Both the position numbers and the translations under genes were made by a program. Shown here one piece after another: positions 20,760 through 31,316 of a DNA stretch of 64,000 nt (position 1 is the stretch's first letter; each line of letters starts with the position of its first letter). A model generated the notes under the pieces. It ran no database searches, was not told the origin of the DNA, and saw nothing but the letters and a program-made list of their open reading frames with translations. The stretch comes from Triatoma infestans (Eukaryota > Arthropoda > Insecta > Hemiptera > Reduviidae): NCBI GenBank assembly GCA_011037195.1, contig JAAEAF010014810.1:32510-96509 (forward strand). Direction: 5' to 3'.

Positions 20760-21480
20760 ATTCTAAACTTAATAAAATTTATTATTTTTAAGGAAAGCAT
20801 AACCTACCCCCACCCCCCCACCACCACCCCAAATCTTCTTTAAATTGACTTTCTCTGAAAACAGTTTCTAACAAAAGTGATATTTTTCTGTGTTCATCGT
20901 TAGTGTACCAAATTTAATGAAATCTATTGGAGTTCTTATGGAGAAAAGTGCAAAAAACTGTTCTGCAAAAAACGCATTTCCAATCCACCGATTTTCTTCA
21001 AACACGGATATTGGTCAACATATTTAATTCTAATTCGGTAAAAACAATTCCCGGGAAAATTATTTGGGGGGGGGGAGCTTTCCTCTTCATGAGTTTTACC
21101 ATCTATATAAAATTAATTTGCATTAGAAAGTATTAGATAGAGTTCAACATTTGAAGAAAAATCGGTTATCTAGTAGTGCAATTTTGTAGAATAGGTTATT
21201 TTTAAATTTTTTGGAGAATTTTTTCGAAAACGAATAGAAAGAATTTCTTTTAACATTTAATGCTCACTGCACAGATAAAATCGTATCACTGTTATTTGAA
21301 ACATTTTTTCAAAAACATTCAGTTTAGAAGGTTTTTGGTAGGGTATTGCTGGTAGATGTAAATTTAATGCGCCAACATTGTTGGATTGACAGAGATATCC
21401 GTATAGGCATAAATAACTCCTACAATCTTTTTTTATGGCCAGCTTAATTAACATTGTAATCGTTGCAATTTTAACTATTT
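20760..21480 (+). repeat. Repeat family A 3' half
   Basis: GGAAAGCATAACCTACCCCC, GTGTTCATCGTTAGTGTACC, TGGAGTTCTTATGGAGAAAA and TCCAATCCACCGATTTTCTTC are followed by a second block with TTTAATGCTCACTGCACAG and ATCACTGTTATTTGAAAC. These match the later part of long family-A copies. Confidence 0.5.
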
Positions 21481-21800
21481 TTTTTTTTTTTTTTACATTA
21501 AATTGAATTGGAATAAGAGGAATTTGCGTGAATATTTCAGACCAGATTTTTCTTTAAATTGATTTGAAAATTAAAATATTCATACTAAATATTTTTCCCG
21601 CAAGGGATATCTGTTGCATGCAGTTACTTGGGGAGTAGCGACCCCACGGGTTACCACAGCTCAGTACTCCATGCACTTCGTCAGACCAGCACACAATACA
21701 CTTAAACTACATACACTCTACGCTTTACAGACAAGGACAAACACTGTACACAAACTATGGTCTCCACCCCTAGTAAATTGGCGAAAGCCAAGGGAGAAGG

Positions 21801-22023
21801 AAGGGATTAGCTCAGTGTTAGCGCACTGGACCAGCAACGCGGAGGTCCCGGGTTCGAATCTAGCATACTGCTCTTAGATTTCCTCTTCCTACGAGCCTCT
21901 ACAACTCACTGTCCAGTGATGGGCAGTGTTGTCTGTAGCTAGAGAATACTGCTTGGAGGCCAGCTGTGCATTGGAGAAGGCTCCGGGGGCACAATAGGTC
22001 TTTCAGGTCGCAGGGCAATAATC
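21801..22023 (+). mobile_element. tRNA-derived SINE (SINE-1)
   Basis: AAGGGATTAGCTCAGTGTTAGC gives the A box and GGGTTCGAATC (about 21850-21860) the B box. Body blocks CTTCCTACGAGCCTCTACAA, CACTGTCCAGTGATGGGCA and GCATTGGAGAAGGCTCCGGG follow. There is no clear A-tail and no convincing target duplication, so the 3' end is approximate. The preceding 190 bp are GC-balanced and unassigned. Confidence 0.75.
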
Positions 22024-22268
22024 CCCTACAACATTCTACAAATCTACTACAAGTTTGTTTTGTTTATTAGAGAATTTGCATAAAATTATCCAATGTTTTT
22101 ATAACATGGCAGGTTATGGTTTACTGTTGTTCCATGTTGTTCTGATCCAGTTTAATGTTAACTTGAAAATAACTTGGCTCCTAGGTCGAAAGCTCGATAA
22201 TGTATAGTAAAGTGTTTTACAAAGTGATACAAATTAAGGACTTTTGGTCATTTAATTTTAACCGTCAT

Positions 22269-22524
22269 ATTTTGTAAAATGTTTGTTTTTTCTACTTTAA
22301 GGCGGGGCAACAGCTATAGTCATTTGCGCCCGGAACCTTACAGCCCGGCCTCCAGACAGTGTTCTCTCGCTACATACAACACTGTCCATCACCGGACAGT
22401 GAGCTGTAGAGGCTCCTAGGAAGAGAAAATCTAAGGGGAGCACGGCTGGATTCGAACCCATGACCTCCGCGTTGCTAGTCCAGTATACTAACCTCTTAGC
22501 TAATTCCTTCCCATTTTGTAAAAT
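22269..22524 (-). mobile_element. tRNA-derived SINE (SINE-1) with 12-bp target duplication
   Basis: ATTTTGTAAAAT flanks the element at 22269-22280 and 22513-22524. On the minus strand the head has TTAGCTAAGAGGTTAG (A box region) and GGGTTCGAATCC (B box, about 22451-22462). Then the body CTTCCTAGGAGCCTCTACAG, CACTGTCCGGTGATGGACAG, GGAGGCCGGGCTGTAAGG appears. The tail is a T-rich run near 22281-22297. Confidence 0.85.
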
Positions 22525-22530
22525 ATTCTT

Positions 22531-23294
22531 ATTACAGTTTTATGATGATGGTGATCTGAGAGCCTCTGTGTGGCGAAAATTGGGCTTTCACCTCAGCTTG
22601 AGTAACGATTCTCTTCCTTTGTTATTGGAGAATGGCCCGACCTATGAGGCCTTTAGGGAGTCTGCAGTCAGGCGTTTGAGGGGCCGATTGTCTTGAGGGC
22701 CTTGCAAGGCGGAGTTAGGGCAGATTGAAGGATTGCTTTGGGTGTGTATTTGTATTTATTTATTTTATTTTATTCTTTTTGGAGTTTTCCACTTGTTGTA
22801 TTGTTTGGGGAATTGCTGGTCCTTGTTAGGATATACGTTATGAGATGTATGGTATGGGTGGTACATACGTTATGGGTATGTGCGAGGCTTTGAGTGGATG
22901 TATTTATTGTGGTTGTGTGCATATGGCTGCTAAAGGTTTTTATCCATTTTATTTTTGTGGTTCTTTTGTTAATGTTGTGTTTGTCGTTGTTGTTGTTGTG
23001 GTTGTTCTTTTTTGGATCTGTAGGTTGTTGTTGGGTACTGGATGGATGGATGGATGATTTTTTGGATCTGTAGGTTGTTGTTGTTTTGGTTGGATGCTTA
23101 GTTGTATCAGGTTCCTTTGGATAGCGTGTTTCCGCGCTGCTTGCTTGAGTTGGGTGGAGGAGAGAGGGAGGGCAGGAATTTTTCTTTCTCTCTTCTCTTC
23201 CTTCTCTTTCTGAAGTCGATGGCTTCTCTGGGCGGGTGTGAGTGCAAGCTCAGGTACCGCCCGAATGGTTAAAAAAAAAAATTACAGTTTTATG
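22531..23294 (+). mobile_element. 5'-truncated LINE with 14-bp target duplication, poly-A tail and 3' hairpin
   Basis: ATTACAGTTTTATG occurs at 22531-22544 and exactly again at 23281-23294, bounding a 736-bp insertion. It opens inside an ORF whose last roughly 50 residues include RASVWRKLGFHLSLSN and end RRLRGRLS then a stop near 22694. A G/T-rich 3' UTR of about 550 bp follows. It then has a 33-nt hairpin (23230-23262) and an A tail. The perfect duplication points to a fairly recent insertion. The residual ORF is too short to name the clade. Confidence 0.8.
23230..23262 (+). ncRNA. Conserved two-tier 3' hairpin with GCAA tetraloop
   Basis: GGGCGG / CCGCCC outer stem, GTG / GGTA internal loop, TGAGT-GCAA-GCTCA inner stem. 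It has the same 33-nt length and layout as 15849-15881. The outer-stem G-C pair here corresponds to A-T there, a compensatory change. Confidence 0.7.
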
Positions 23295-23501
23295 TTTTAT
23301 ATTTATGTGCCACTTCCGAATACTTTACATTAAAATAGAATTATTAATTTGTTGCTAAAACCGTTATTTTTATTTATTGATTGTTGGGTAAGTATAAAAA
23401 ACAAAAGAAACAAGTCAACTTTAATTTTAATTAATAGGAGATATTCACTGTAAATGAGAGATAAGATTCACAATTTAAGAATGTTAACAACTTGTTTTAT
23501 A

Positions 23502-23545
23502 TAATATATATATATATATATAGACAGAGAGAGAGGGAGAGAGAA
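23502..23545 (+). repeat. (TA)n followed by (GA)n microsatellite
   Basis: A run of about ten TA units is followed by GACAGAGAGAGAGGGAGAGAG. It has no coding relevance. Confidence 0.9.
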
Positions 23546-24469
23546 ACAGATGTGGTGGTAGTTGGAGAGATGAGAGGTGTATTTGTCCTCCACAATAACA
23601 GTATTAGCACATAACGCATATAAACACTGTTATTTTGTGGTTATCGTAATAATAATTATACATTTTTAAAAGTGTATTATTAGTAAGACATCTTTTTTAA
23701 CGGTATTTTTTTTAGTGGTAGACACGAAATATATTTAGGGAACGGAGAACATGTATGACGTCACATAAAAAAATAATCATAGATCTTTGGAAGAAATATA
23801 AGCCGAAATTATAAGTGCATCAGAAAATCGCTTGTGAAAGAAACATTCGCATAATTTTAACCTGAATCAATTTCACGAATTTCAGCAAGGACAAATATTG
23901 TGAAATCGTCGACTAATAACATTCTTCACAGATAATATTTTAAAAATGTTTCCGTGATTGATCGTCACAATACTGACTGACACAAAGGACTAGACAACCT
24001 GCGTATTTATTTATTTATCAAGTTTTCCGAGTGTAATAATTAGTTTATATATGGAACTATTTACATATTTCTGCATTAATATCTTATTATTTACCTAGTT
24101 TATTATTAATATTATATTGGCCAGATGGTTCATCATTGTTTGAGGGTTGATTTAATATTTTGCGCTAACATAGTTTAGATATAATTCAAAGTATAATTAA
24201 TTGTATAATGGTGAGATTGAAGTTTCAAAATAAGGGACAAAGTCAGGCGTGTTTGGTGGGGAGAGATTAAAGAATCTTTTTAAAAAAAAGTGTTTGTATT
24301 TTCTCCACTCCTTGTAAAATTTAAGGAATACCAAACTTGCCTCCATAACTACATAACAACTCGTATGATAATATTGAAAATTGTAATCGTTTTCATCAAG
24401 TATCTTTTTATTTAAAGGGGAATGAGTAAAGTGTTTGGAGAGATTTCAAATGTTGTAGATATTAAAGAA

Positions 24470-24662
24470 GCAAAAAATTAGTTGGCTGTGGCCAAAGAAG
24501 GAACTTTTTATTTTTAAATAAGTTTATTCAACGTTTCGGACACCTTTGGTGTCCTTTGGTGTCCTCAGACAAAATTTTAAAAAAATAAAAAGTTCCTTCT
24601 TTGGCCCCAAACTAATTTTTTGCTTGTTTAATAACAACGGCCAAACAAAAATATTGTTTACA
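24470..24662. repeat. Palindromic unit with hammerhead-like motif (family b)
   Basis: Left arm GCAAAAAATTAGTTGGC...GCCAAAGAAGGAACTTTTTA is the reverse complement of the right arm TAAAAAGTTCCTTCTTTGGC...AACTAATTTTTTGC. The core sits between them on the minus strand. The right boundary, TGCTTGTTTAATAACAACGG, matches that of the single unit at 31250-31316 (TGCTTGTTTAACTGACAACG), so both belong to one family. Confidence 0.75.
24530..24568 (-). ncRNA. Hammerhead-like core, family b, with expanded stem II
   Basis: On the minus strand: CTGAGGA, then a stem II made of GGACACC...GGTGTCC with a CACCAAAGGA repeat unit inserted, then GAAAC and GTT. The duplicated unit lengthens the stem II loop relative to the clean copy at 31192. 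ACGT is the short palindromic stem III. Confidence 0.5.
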
Positions 24663-25126
24663 TCTATTTAGATGCGTTAAGATATTATTTTGATATAATT
24701 AGTCGGGTTTTAGATTATTATTTTGAATCCATGGCTTTATTAATTGTAACCAATTTTTATTTTTAAATATATGATATTTGAAGTTTTCTTGCACAAATCA
24801 TTTCATCATTTACATTTACTTACAAAAAAAAAAAATATCATACCATTACGTGATTAATGTTTTGTACAATTTTATGAGCTATTATTTTTCGTTCATAAAA
24901 ATTTCAAAGTTAAAATCTCAGAAGGATAAACCGAACTAGAAACTAAAGTAAATGCTCTTTACATTGCATGCTATTAGAAATGAAAGATACACGTTCATTG
25001 TTCTGATGTCAACAAAACAATTTTAAATTTATGTTACAAATAATTCAATATCTCCAGTAATGTGTGAGCACTTCCCTCATTATTCCCCTAAACTTAAATT
25101 TTTGGGAATCATAAGATTGCAGTGAA

Positions 25127-25411
25127 TTGTTTAGAAATAAAAATAGATTAATCGATGCTTTTAAATTGTACCTCGCTTGTAATGACATTGAAAAACTCTA
25201 CAATATAAAATTTAATAATTATATTAGATTCGTCAGCAATTACTATAGTAAGCAGTTCTTATCTTTTGGTGAATGCTTCAATAAAATACTTGAGAATAAT
25301 TGCACAGCTTCGTTTAGTGTAATGGGTTCAGATGTCTTGGTGAGGTGTTGTGATGCGATGAATAGTTGGGAGTTAGAAAGAGATTTTAGAGAGTTGTTAT
25401 TCGGAATATGA
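25127..25411 (+). pseudogene. Possible LINE coding relic, 94 codons
   Basis: The frame contains RLIDAFKLYLACNDIEKLYN and FVSNYYSKQFLSFGECF, with internal cysteines. Its composition is more protein-like than surrounding AT-rich frames. It lies about 520 bp upstream of a LINE zinc-knuckle relic on the same strand (25930-26160), so it may be the preceding part of that LINE ORF. I cannot match it to a named domain. Confidence 0.35.
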
Positions 25412-25489
25412 ATTACGAATTTACGAAAATAGATGCACCAACTATAATGATTGGTAAATAATATATGTTTAAATACTTAGATAGGGACG

Positions 25490-25830
25490 CGCTCCGATGT
25501 ATGAATTATGTCACTGGTAGGATCTTGATGTTACGCTGATGAAATACTGAAGAATAGTCCTCTCACTTCCTGTGAAGATGCCTTATAGTGCCATCCCCAC
25601 ACATTGACAAGTCTTGTAATTACGGGTCACACTCAAACATCTCTTGCCGTGTATTGACCCCAGTTCCTGAACAGGTGTTGGCGGTTATCAAAGGACTGTA
25701 GCCAGGAGGTCGGCCTTTTGAGTGATTTGTTGACCCTTGTGAAAGCGGTGTGTCTTTGGCGGGCGGTCCTTTGACCGTGCACTGACCGCAGCTATTGTAT
25801 TGAATAAAGCGTCTGGCTGGCACCACTAGT
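25490..25830. other. GC-balanced island with AATAAA signal, unassigned
   Basis: This block is clearly more GC-rich than its flanks and ends GTATTGAATAAAGCGTCTGG, a polyadenylation-type signal. It separates two possible pieces of one LINE, so it may be an inserted LTR or retroposon. No termini or target duplication were found. The 68-codon minus frame within it has no recognisable motif. Confidence 0.4.
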
Positions 25831-25929
25831 TATAATTTTTATAATTAAAAATTATATATTTCTGTTATCACTCCTTCTTGTTATCACATTACATTAGCAA
25901 GTGATAAATTCCCTATATAGAAGATAAAA

Positions 25930-26250
25930 AATATGAATTCAGATCAGAAACTTGCTGTGCGCTTTGTAATGATAACTCGCCTGATTCTATTATACACTTC
26001 TTGTTAAAATGTAAGACCTTTAATGCATATAAAGTCAAATATTTCAGCAAATTTATATCAATAAATAATCAAATAGAATTTGATATGCTGGAAAATATTT
26101 TAAATTGTAATAATCTATATTGCATTAGAAATTTGTATAATTATTAAAAAAAAAATTGTTTGATGGTAAGAAATAATTTAAATTAATGGCTGTAAGCATG
26201 TAATAATAGTAATACCGACACTAATTAAAAAAGAAAATAATGAATAAAGT
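25930..26250 (+). mobile_element. LINE C-terminal zinc-knuckle relic and AT-rich 3' end
   Basis: Plus-strand translation near 25945-26035 reads ETCCALCNDNSPDSIIHFLL then KCKTFNAYKVKYF. This is a CX2C...HX4C knuckle as at the C-terminus of CR1/Jockey-type LINEs. It ends at a stop near 26147 after an asparagine/isoleucine-rich stretch, followed by AT-only sequence with AATAAAG near 26240. It shares no visible sequence with the 2190 or 60530 copies beyond the knuckle pattern. Confidence 0.6.
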
Positions 26251-27900
26251 AAATTATTTATATTGTGTATATAAATGGTATGAAATAAATTTTGATATCT
26301 AAACAGCGATTTATTTAGGTTCTTTTAAAAATTACTGTTGTTCTAAACAAATTATACAGTAGGATATAAACATAAATTCAGAAATGTTATGTTCTTAAGT
26401 TCAATGATTGCTATAAATACAGTTAATTAAATAAAAAGAAAAAATTATATATATGTAAACATGTATATCTTTATTTCAATTTAAATTAATGAAGAAAAGA
26501 ATATATTTTATTATTGTTTTGTTATTAAAATAACACTTGCTATTAAAATAATTGTAATTTTAAAAACAATAAATAAATTTAAAATTTGAATTATTCCCCT
26601 AAACATAGTAATTCTTTTCAATTACATATTCCTACCACATATATTTCTCCATTTCGCTAAACGCCCAGATTCTTATCAGTCTTTCACACACACACATGTT
26701 TCTTTATTTTCCTATTTTCAGTTTTTTTGTTTAGATTTCTTAATTAATCATTTAAAATTTATCCATTCCCCCCCCGTCAAACGTAAAAATTATAGTTATT
26801 TATTGATACAGATGACTTCCATTCTGCAATGATTGTAAAATTTCTGTCCTCCAGTTTTTTTATGACATTAGCACAGTTGTAAAACAAAAACCCTTATAAT
26901 ATTCTAGCATGGATAGATAGGCTGTATATTACTCACTGACCTCTTCTGTATCTCTTATTGGTTATATGTTTTTAGATCTGAGAATAGAAGTGATAGATTT
27001 TATGACCAATATTATTTATTTTATAGTATTTCAATATATTTTATATCCATAACTTCAATAGAGTTTATAAAATGGCAGCACCACCTACAGCTACAAAAAG
27101 GTCGATCTAAATTCCTTTAACTGCAATAGTAAAGTAGTAATTTTCAATAATATTTTCTTCCTTCAATTACATTACTTTACAGTATTACTATATAGCCTTA
27201 TTGTATGTGACTCTACTTTTTATTGCATATTCTTCTTATACAAATCTTATTTATACTTCATAGAATTATATTTTATTGTAATAGGTAAATCTAATTATTA
27301 GTTCCAGCTACACAAACATAACAATAGTGGTGTCAGAAGAGGGATCTTGTTCTGGTGCTGTAGTGTGATACCCACGTTTGGATGGCTGAGGAGGTTTGAC
27401 CAATGGACAGAGAAGGTTTTGCCCAAGAATCTATAATGCATATGTGGAGTAGTGCAAGTGGTTGATGATCGAACAGTTTTTGAGAAGGATTATGTGTAAT
27501 GAAATAGATTATGTTGTACAAATAGGTGCATTTTATTACTAGCAGAGAAGATTTTAATTCCCACTGCTCCACTATCATTAGACTTCTATTCTATGACAAA
27601 TTATTGCAATTACCTGTTTCAAAATTTGAATCTAGTTATGTATTTTCAACATCAAGAGTTATCAATTTAAATCGAAGGTTTCTTTTCAAAAGCAATCAGC
27701 CTATTTTGCCAGACATCAGGTTAAATTTTAAATATTGCATTTTTTCAAATAAAAATATGTAAGAACTTTCTCTTACTGCTTTACAAAATGAAAAAATTGT
27801 AATGGTAGTAACAAGTCCTCGTAATTATGATCAAACAGAAAACAAGACCACAGTATTAATTTACCTATCATAGTATAATAAATAATCAGAGATTGAAATC
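26251..27900. other. AT-rich stretch, no gene recognised
   Basis: Frames at 27333-27578 and 27526-27762 overlap on opposite strands and show no domain. No repeat termini were found. Confidence 0.5.
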
Positions 27901-27913
27901 AATAATTATTATA

Positions 27914-29195
27914 CGAGGGTGGTTGAAAAGTTCTCGGAATCACCGCTAGATGTCAGTGCTAGAGCAACGAGGTTCCCGCGCAATAATCACACATCCTTTG
28001 TGAGTGAACACGTGGCTCGTCAGTGCTCTTGCTGCAGGAGAGTGGTAGTGACGATTCTTTGTTGTTGTTCCCGCGTAGTGATTTGTGACAATGGGAAAAA
28101 CTGAGATTCGAGCAGTGATTAAGTACTTTGTAAAGAAAGGTATGAAAGCAAAGGAAATTCATGCCGACTTTCAGAACACACTGGGGGACTCTGCTCCTTC
28201 ATATTCAACTGTTGCCAAGTGGACCAGCGAGTTTAAATTTGGTCGGGAGAGCTTAGATGATGATCCGCGTAGTGGACGGCCAAAAAGTGCTACGACCCCA
28301 GAATTTATCGCAAAAGTGCATAAAATGGTCATGGAGGATCGTCGACTGAAAGTGCGAGAGATTGCTGAAGCTATAGGGATGTCATCTGAACGGGTATATC
28401 ACATTTTAACCGAAGAATTGGGAATGAAAAAATTATCGGCAAGATGGGTGCCGCGGCTCTTGACATTGGACCATAAACGCACCAGATTGGAAATGTCCGA
28501 ACAAAGTCTGGCCCGTTTTCAGCGCAACCAACAAGATTTTTTGCGCCGGTTTGTGACTACAGATGAAACTTGGGTCCACTATTATACCCCAGAGACAAAA
28601 CAGCAGTCAAAGCAGTGGAAACATGCTGAGTCACCACCACCAAAGAAAGCAAAGGCAGTACGTTCGGCCGGAAAGGTCATGGCCTCAGTTTTCTGGGATG
28701 CAAAAGGCATTCTGCTGATAGATTATCTTCCTACTGGCCAAACAATTACGGGGCAATACTATGCAAACCTCCTAGACCAACTACAGGAAAAGATACGCAA
28801 AAAAGGCAAGGAAGAAAGTCATCTTAAATCAGGACAACGCCCGCCCGCACATAAGTGTTATTGCCATGGCAAAACTTCATGAACTGAGGTACGAATTGTT
28901 GCCACATCCACCTTATTCACCTGATTTGGCACCATCAGACTTTTATCTCCTCCCCAAGCTGAAAATTTTCCTCGGTGGACGGAGATTTCCTACAACGGAA
29001 GAACTGACAGCCGAATTGGAGAGGTACTTCGCAGGCCTGGAGGAATCTCATTTTCGAGATGGGATAAAGGCATTGGAACATCGCTGGACCAAATGCATTA
29101 GTCTACAGGGAGACTATGTTGAAAAATAAAAGCAGTTCCACCGAGGTAAGACACTTCTTTCTAGTACATTCCGAGAACTTTTCAAACCACCCTCG
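27914..29195 (+). mobile_element. Mariner element, nearly complete, TIRs and TA duplication intact
   Basis: The 5' end CGAGGGTGGTTGAAAAGTTC and the 3' end (reverse complement CGAGGGTGGTTTGAAAAGTT) form TIRs of about 27 bp differing by one base. TA lies at 27912-27913 and 29196-29197. At 1282 bp this is the standard mariner length. Intact ends and a transposase with a single obvious lesion indicate a comparatively young copy. If its TIRs are still recognised, a functional relative elsewhere could mobilise it. Confidence 0.95.
28091..29129 (+). pseudogene. Mariner transposase (DD34D), one frameshift
   Basis: The enzyme cuts and rejoins mariner DNA at TA sites. Starting at the ATG at 28091 (MGKTEIRAVIKYFVKKG), the N-terminal half has two helix-turn-helix regions (KAKEIHADF; LKVREIAEAIGMSSERVYHI). 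WVPRLLT lies in the linker. The first catalytic aspartate is in TTDETWVHYY (codon 28563). Near 28798-28807 one extra base shifts the frame. In the shifted frame the second aspartate is at 28833-28835 (QDNARPH) and the third at 28938-28940 (PSDFYLLPK), 34 residues apart, which is the DD34D signature. It ends GDYVEK at 29129. All catalytic residues survive, and only the frame is broken. Confidence 0.9.
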
Positions 29196-29199
29196 TATC

Positions 29200-31149
29200 T
29201 TGCAAAAAAAATCATATCATGACTTAGATTTTTATTTTTTGTCTCTAGAAATCATCTTTTTTATTTATATTAACATTGTACTTTTAATTTTTTAGTCAAA
29301 CTATCAAAAATCACATCATGAGGATTATTATTGAGGCAAAATCAATCTATCATAAATAATGGTTATTCCATGAGTGGCAAATTTTTCTCTAAGAAATAAA
29401 ACTCAATTTCATTTATTGACAAAGAAACTAAATTGTTGACTATCGAAGTGACATATCTTACAGCAATTTTACATGCTGAGTCAAGTGAGATTAAACATGC
29501 TGTGATTTTCCAGTTCATACATTTTTGTCTAATTTTTCACTGAAATCAATCCACAAGATTTGGGAAAATGGAAAATTTAGATGAACAAATACTTGTATCT
29601 GCACCAAATCTTTGTATTTTTAAAAATTTATCGAGCAGATAAAGATAAATTCAGATTAAAAATTTTTGATGAATTTACAAAATCAAATTTCCATGTTTTC
29701 TTCTCCATGGGGGGAAAAATATTAAACAACATCCTTTCGTTTCTCTAAAAATTAAATACCTTTATTGAAAAATACATAATTAATTAACTAAATAACAAAC
29801 TTAAGAAGAATTTAATTTCAAAACCTGCTCTAAATGTGTCTATTCACCAGTCTGTACCGGAGATCATTCAATCTGAATTTATTTATTGTTCGTTTACAAT
29901 TGTGTATTAGCAGTAGTCCATTTATCAGGCACGATTTATATTTTGAGAGAAATAATAAAAATCACAGTGTAACTCTTACTTCTGAGCAAAACACAAATCT
30001 CTCAAAGGGTGATAATTAATTTTCGTTGAAATAAGAAAAATGTTAATGATTAATTTTTACTTTTATATAAAAATCTTATAGAATTTTTAGAAATAGCAAC
30101 AAGAAATAATTCTTATTTGTCAACTAACTCATAAAGTTCAAAATTTTTTCTCGTGAAATTTAATTTAAAATAAGTGAGTGGCTAAAGTAGGGCTTACTAA
30201 TGCGAATTAATTTTTAGTTTTAAAAATAACTCTCATATAATCCTTGATAATAATATTATACGAGCGTCATTCATTAAGTAATCAAAAGAGAAATTTAAAT
30301 CAAAGAAATTCTTTGTGAGAATAATGATATTTTCAGTATTATAAATTGGCATCTCTGTCATCACCTGTTTGACAAATAGAACTTTTAACCATTCAACGTT
30401 GGTAAATGCTGATACCTTTGGAAGAACAGCGTTTATTAATACTATTTCTAATTTCTAAGGGGATTATACCATCACAGAATTTACAATCAAACTCTTAAGG
30501 ATTTGATTGTTTGTGTAAGGTTTCAATTCCATCACTTGTGAATCTTGCAATGATACTTGTTTTCAGAAAGACAGACGAATTATGATAGAAGAAATTGTTC
30601 GTAAAGAGTGACCAAGTGCAAAATGTGTGCCGAAATAACGCTAACCAATACTTTGAAACTAATGCTAAATTAGACTGAATAGTTCTGGCATGCCGATACT
30701 ACCTGGATCTAAAAACCAACAGACTCTTTTTCTTTCTTTTTTTATAACATCGTCAGGAAATCCATTAAGTGGCGTCAAGTTTCATAGCAACAAAGACGTA
30801 AATATAAATGTGCAAAACATCGCGGTTTCAGTATTTATGGGGTCATTGTGACGTGTCTCTTTAACTTGCACATCACATGTGGTGTTTTACCACACACATT
30901 CTGCGTACTTATGTTCATTTTCACTTCTTTTCTATGTTAATTACTTTTTGTTACAGGACCGTGACGGAATTTCATTAACCTAAGTACAATATCAAAGTTT
31001 CTCGGAAAAGTAAGCAAATCCTTCGGTTTTGTTTTAATAATTTTCAATTTTGAAATTCATCAATTTTGGCACTATATAGCCATCTATAGGGAGGATCATC
31101 TGACAACAAAAATAGCCTCTCGATAAACGAAACAAACATCAAACTTGAA
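29200..31149. other. AT-rich stretch; possible decayed mariner end near 30257
   Basis: TACGAGCGTCATTCATTAAG at 30257-30276 resembles the TIR of the element at 7145-7756, and the next 180 bp hold a few similar blocks (TTGGCATCTCTGTCA). No matching right end was found. Otherwise there are no genes. Confidence 0.35.
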
Positions 31150-31316
31150 ACATATTACAACATTCAATTCTTTATTCTTCCTTAACAGTTTCTGAGGACG
31201 GACACCAAGGTGTCCGAAACGTCGAACAAACTTTTAAGATATAAAGTTTTTCTTTGGTCCCAGCCAACAAATTTTTGCTTGTTTAACTGACAACGGCCAA
31301 TCATAACTATTGTTTA
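31150..31316 (+). repeat. Single ribozyme-bearing unit (family b)
   Basis: Downstream of the hammerhead-like core at 31192-31223 the sequence GAACAAACTTTTAAGATATA...TTTCTTTGGTCCC and TGCTTGTTTAACTGACAACG parallels the arms of 24470-24662. There is no inverted partner here, so this is the non-palindromic form of the unit. Confidence 0.65.
31192..31223 (+). ncRNA. Hammerhead-like ribozyme core, family b, best-preserved copy
   Basis: CTGAGGA (31192-31198); stem II GGACACC-AA-GGTGTCC (31200-31215), seven perfect pairs; GAAAC (31216-31220); GTC (31221-31223). ACGT is a short self-complementary stem III. A possible stem I pairs GTTT just before the core with GAAC just after GTC (one G-U pair). All conserved hammerhead core positions that I can check are present. 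Predicted cleavage is after C31223. Confidence 0.7.

Noticed and set aside
22845..23057. 70-codon frame with a valine run
   Set aside because: It lies in the G/T-rich 3' UTR of the LINE at 22545-23280.
30257..30440. Second deleted mariner
   Set aside because: Only one TIR-like sequence and a few weak similarities. No right end, so not called as an element.
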